From Acidobacteriota bacterium (lineage in GTDB: Bacteria; Acidobacteriota; Terriglobia; Terriglobales; Acidobacteriaceae): a DNA stretch of 64,000 nucleotides. A model generated the notes under the pieces. That model had not been told where the DNA came from. It worked only from the letters and a program-made list of their open reading frames with translations, and made no database searches. The DNA is taken from positions 43,619 through 107,618 of the forward strand of contig JAJYBU010000010.1 in the NCBI GenBank assembly GCA_021778845.1, written 5' to 3'. The position numbers and the translations under genes are program-made. Position 1 is the stretch's first letter. The number at the start of each line of letters is the position of its first letter. Below, piece by piece: positions 62,829-64,000 of this stretch.

Positions 62829-63506
62829 TTAGCTTATGGCATTTTCCAGGGCTGACGCCTGATCCTCGAACTTGTGCGGATTCCTCTTAGCGAGCTGCGC
62901 AAGATTCTGGAGCTTCCAACGAATCGCGGGGGGTTCGGTCAGGTGGGGAATGGCGGACTGGCTCCAGCCCGGTTCGTTACGAGTGATGGAGATGAGAAAT
63001 TTCCGCTCTGCCGAACTCAGTCCGGTTTGAAGCTCTGAGAGCATTCGTTCCCGCGCTGTCAGCAAATCATCGAGTGCGACAGTCTCGACCGTCATGCCAC
63101 GGATGTTCCCGTCATATTCCTGGCCGAAGGGGCGCTTGGCTGGGAAGAGAACTTCGTGAATCGGGCGATTGTGGCTGGCGAGATACACGACGAATGCCTG
63201 CCGGATGCTCCGTGTCATTCCTTCATGCTCGAAGAGCTGTATTACGTCGAAGGGATCGCGCGGGTGCTGGCGATCCATGGAAGCAGTGAGCTTGCCTCCG
63301 TGCAAATCTTCAAGAGAAACGACCGGCACTTCGAGATCAGCCAGCAGGACTTCACTCGCCTTGGGCGTGAGCGATGCTGGAATGACTGGATGAATCGTTC
63401 CGCGCATGACGAAGTTCACCTCAATTTTCACTTCGATCAACCCACGGCGCACAAGCAGCTCCGTCTCTCCGGCTTCTGCTGACGTTGATGTGTACTTTAT
63501 ATTCAC
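62829..63506 (-). pseudogene. AbiEii/AbiGii toxin-like protein, N-terminally truncated
   Basis: The 225-residue frame begins at a GTG (63506) directly within what in intact AbiEii-type nucleotidyltransferases is the region after the active site: RRGLIEVKIEVNFVMRG, then LADLEVPVVSLEDLHGGKLTASMDRQHPRDPFDVIQLF. The latter holds the conserved KLxA...RxxxRDxxDxxxL pattern. The upstream GG-type nucleotidyl transfer motif (normally before this) is missing, so the gene looks truncated at its 5' end. In intact systems the protein is the toxin of an abortive-infection pair; no AbiEi antitoxin is seen. Confidence 0.6.
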
Positions 63507-63794
63507 GAGGAGTCAGGCACTAGAGACGTCTCATAGAAGACTCTAGGCTGTGCCTCTGGCTACAGGATGAAGTCCAGCCTCCTCCGCCTACGCCGCGGCG
63601 TTGATTCTTCTTCGGAACTCATCAACACTTTCCAGTTCTCGCTTTGCTGCAAAGCGAATTGCATGGGACGCATACCGATGATTGCGCTGCCAACCCCTCT
63701 CTCCTGGGTTCGGCTCGACGGAGTAGGAGAGTTACGAGCAGATCAGCCTTTGAGCGCCAGTGCAAATGTATGGTCCGCCCTGGGCGGCCTGCTT
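63507..63794. other. Gap with no supported gene
   Basis: About 290 bases between the truncated AbiEii-like frame and the truncated HugZ-like frame. Short open frames exist on both strands but none has a ribosome binding site or recognisable motif. Composition is lower in GC than neighbours, consistent with remnant foreign or rearranged DNA. Confidence 0.4.
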
Positions 63795-63995
63795 TTACTC
63801 TGCCCTTGATGGCCGCCCGGTTTCATCGAGCGCATACGGCATCAGTGACCCAAACGGAAATCCGGGATGCTTGCGCGACACCGTCGAGAGCGTAGCCAGG
63901 CTTTCCAGCGACACCAGGGTGCGGCTCCGTTCCGCGTGGCTCGGCTCCGGAAGCTGCGGCTGCGCGGGCCCGCTCGATGCATGTTGGCGCGGCAC
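63795..63995 (-). pseudogene. HugZ-like pyridoxamine-phosphate-oxidase family protein, truncated
   Basis: The 66-residue frame (GTG 63995) carries EPSHAERSRTLVSLESLATLSTVSRKHPGFPFGS and then LMPYALDETGRP, the N-terminal hallmark of HugZ-like heme-utilisation flavoproteins. Relatives are about 240 residues long and continue with FLIS-type strands, but here the sequence after TGRP is unrelated and stops at once (SRAE). The gene is therefore broken near 63806. The 5' part could start outside the window. Confidence 0.6.
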
Positions 63996-64000
63996 TGTAC

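Noticed and set aside
62699..62835. Integrase C-terminal fragment downstream of tRNA-Glu
   Set aside because: A minus-strand frame of about 40 codons has no catalytic motif; a stop precedes it, so I cannot support the assignment.

Overview
The window looks like chromosomal DNA of an Acidobacteriota member, most likely of the Terriglobia (Edaphobacter/Granulicella/Terriglobus type). This is inferred from the GC-rich genes with GTG/TTG starts and ATGA-coupled operons, the futalosine-pathway gene mqnD, a hopanoid set with hpnJ, secreted plant-polymer hydrolases, and many short intergenic palindromes of a kind I associate with that group. No database search was possible, so family names rest on motifs, length and context.

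Layout. 1-5.7 kb (minus strand): housekeeping operon cinA-plsY-gpsA-ftsY-ribD-ribE; ribE runs off the left edge. 5.8-13.9 kb: J-domain protein, beta-propeller lipoprotein, cyclopropane synthase, NHL/IPT propeller, split YeeE/YedE transporter, pgpA, yacG and a HicAB toxin-antitoxin pair. 13.9-26.3 kb: rimO, fabH, SRP RNA, a PadR regulator, a DedA-type protein, alaS, a cell-wall amidase, a candidate small RNA and tRNA-Thr. 26.4-39.8 kb: uronate and glucuronoxylan module (kduD, cupin, kduI, Gfo/Idh oxidoreductase, flavin-reductase-like protein, 2-oxoacid decarboxylase, STAS protein, then GH3-GH67-manD behind a LacI-like operator). 39.8-42.5 kb: metY-metX preceded by a Met-rich leader ORF and a terminator. 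42.5-48.4 kb: tRNA-Lys, mqnD, bioY, two small proteins, an FtsB-like protein, a dienelactone hydrolase and an MlaFE-type ABC pair. 48.5-55.4 kb: hopanoid region (alcohol dehydrogenase-hpnC-hpnD-hpnE, convergent with hpnJ and two half-size DMT transporters). 55.5-62.3 kb: TolC/TPR/HlyD efflux parts, recJ and tandem DUF507 genes. 62.3-64 kb: a MITE-like element, tRNA-Glu and a decayed region with truncated AbiEii-like and HugZ-like genes.

How the genes connect. The GH67 and GH3 enzymes should release glucuronate and xylose from glucuronoxylan; ManD feeds mannonate into 2-keto-3-deoxygluconate, and KduI/KduD do the parallel job for unsaturated uronates from pectin. HpnC, HpnD and HpnE make squalene from farnesyl diphosphate, and HpnJ modifies the hopanoid side chain. 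MetX and MetY make homocysteine by the O-acetylhomoserine route.

The most interesting candidate is the metYX leader (39.81-40.00 kb). It encodes a 28-residue peptide with Met at positions 11, 13, 15 and 17. A segment near its end can pair with the 5' arm of a following intrinsic terminator, which is the arrangement expected of ribosome-mediated methionine attenuation. Other points are an orphan sRNA candidate at 25.93-26.01 kb, in-frame repeat insertions in rimO and alaS, and two half-transporters beside hpnJ.
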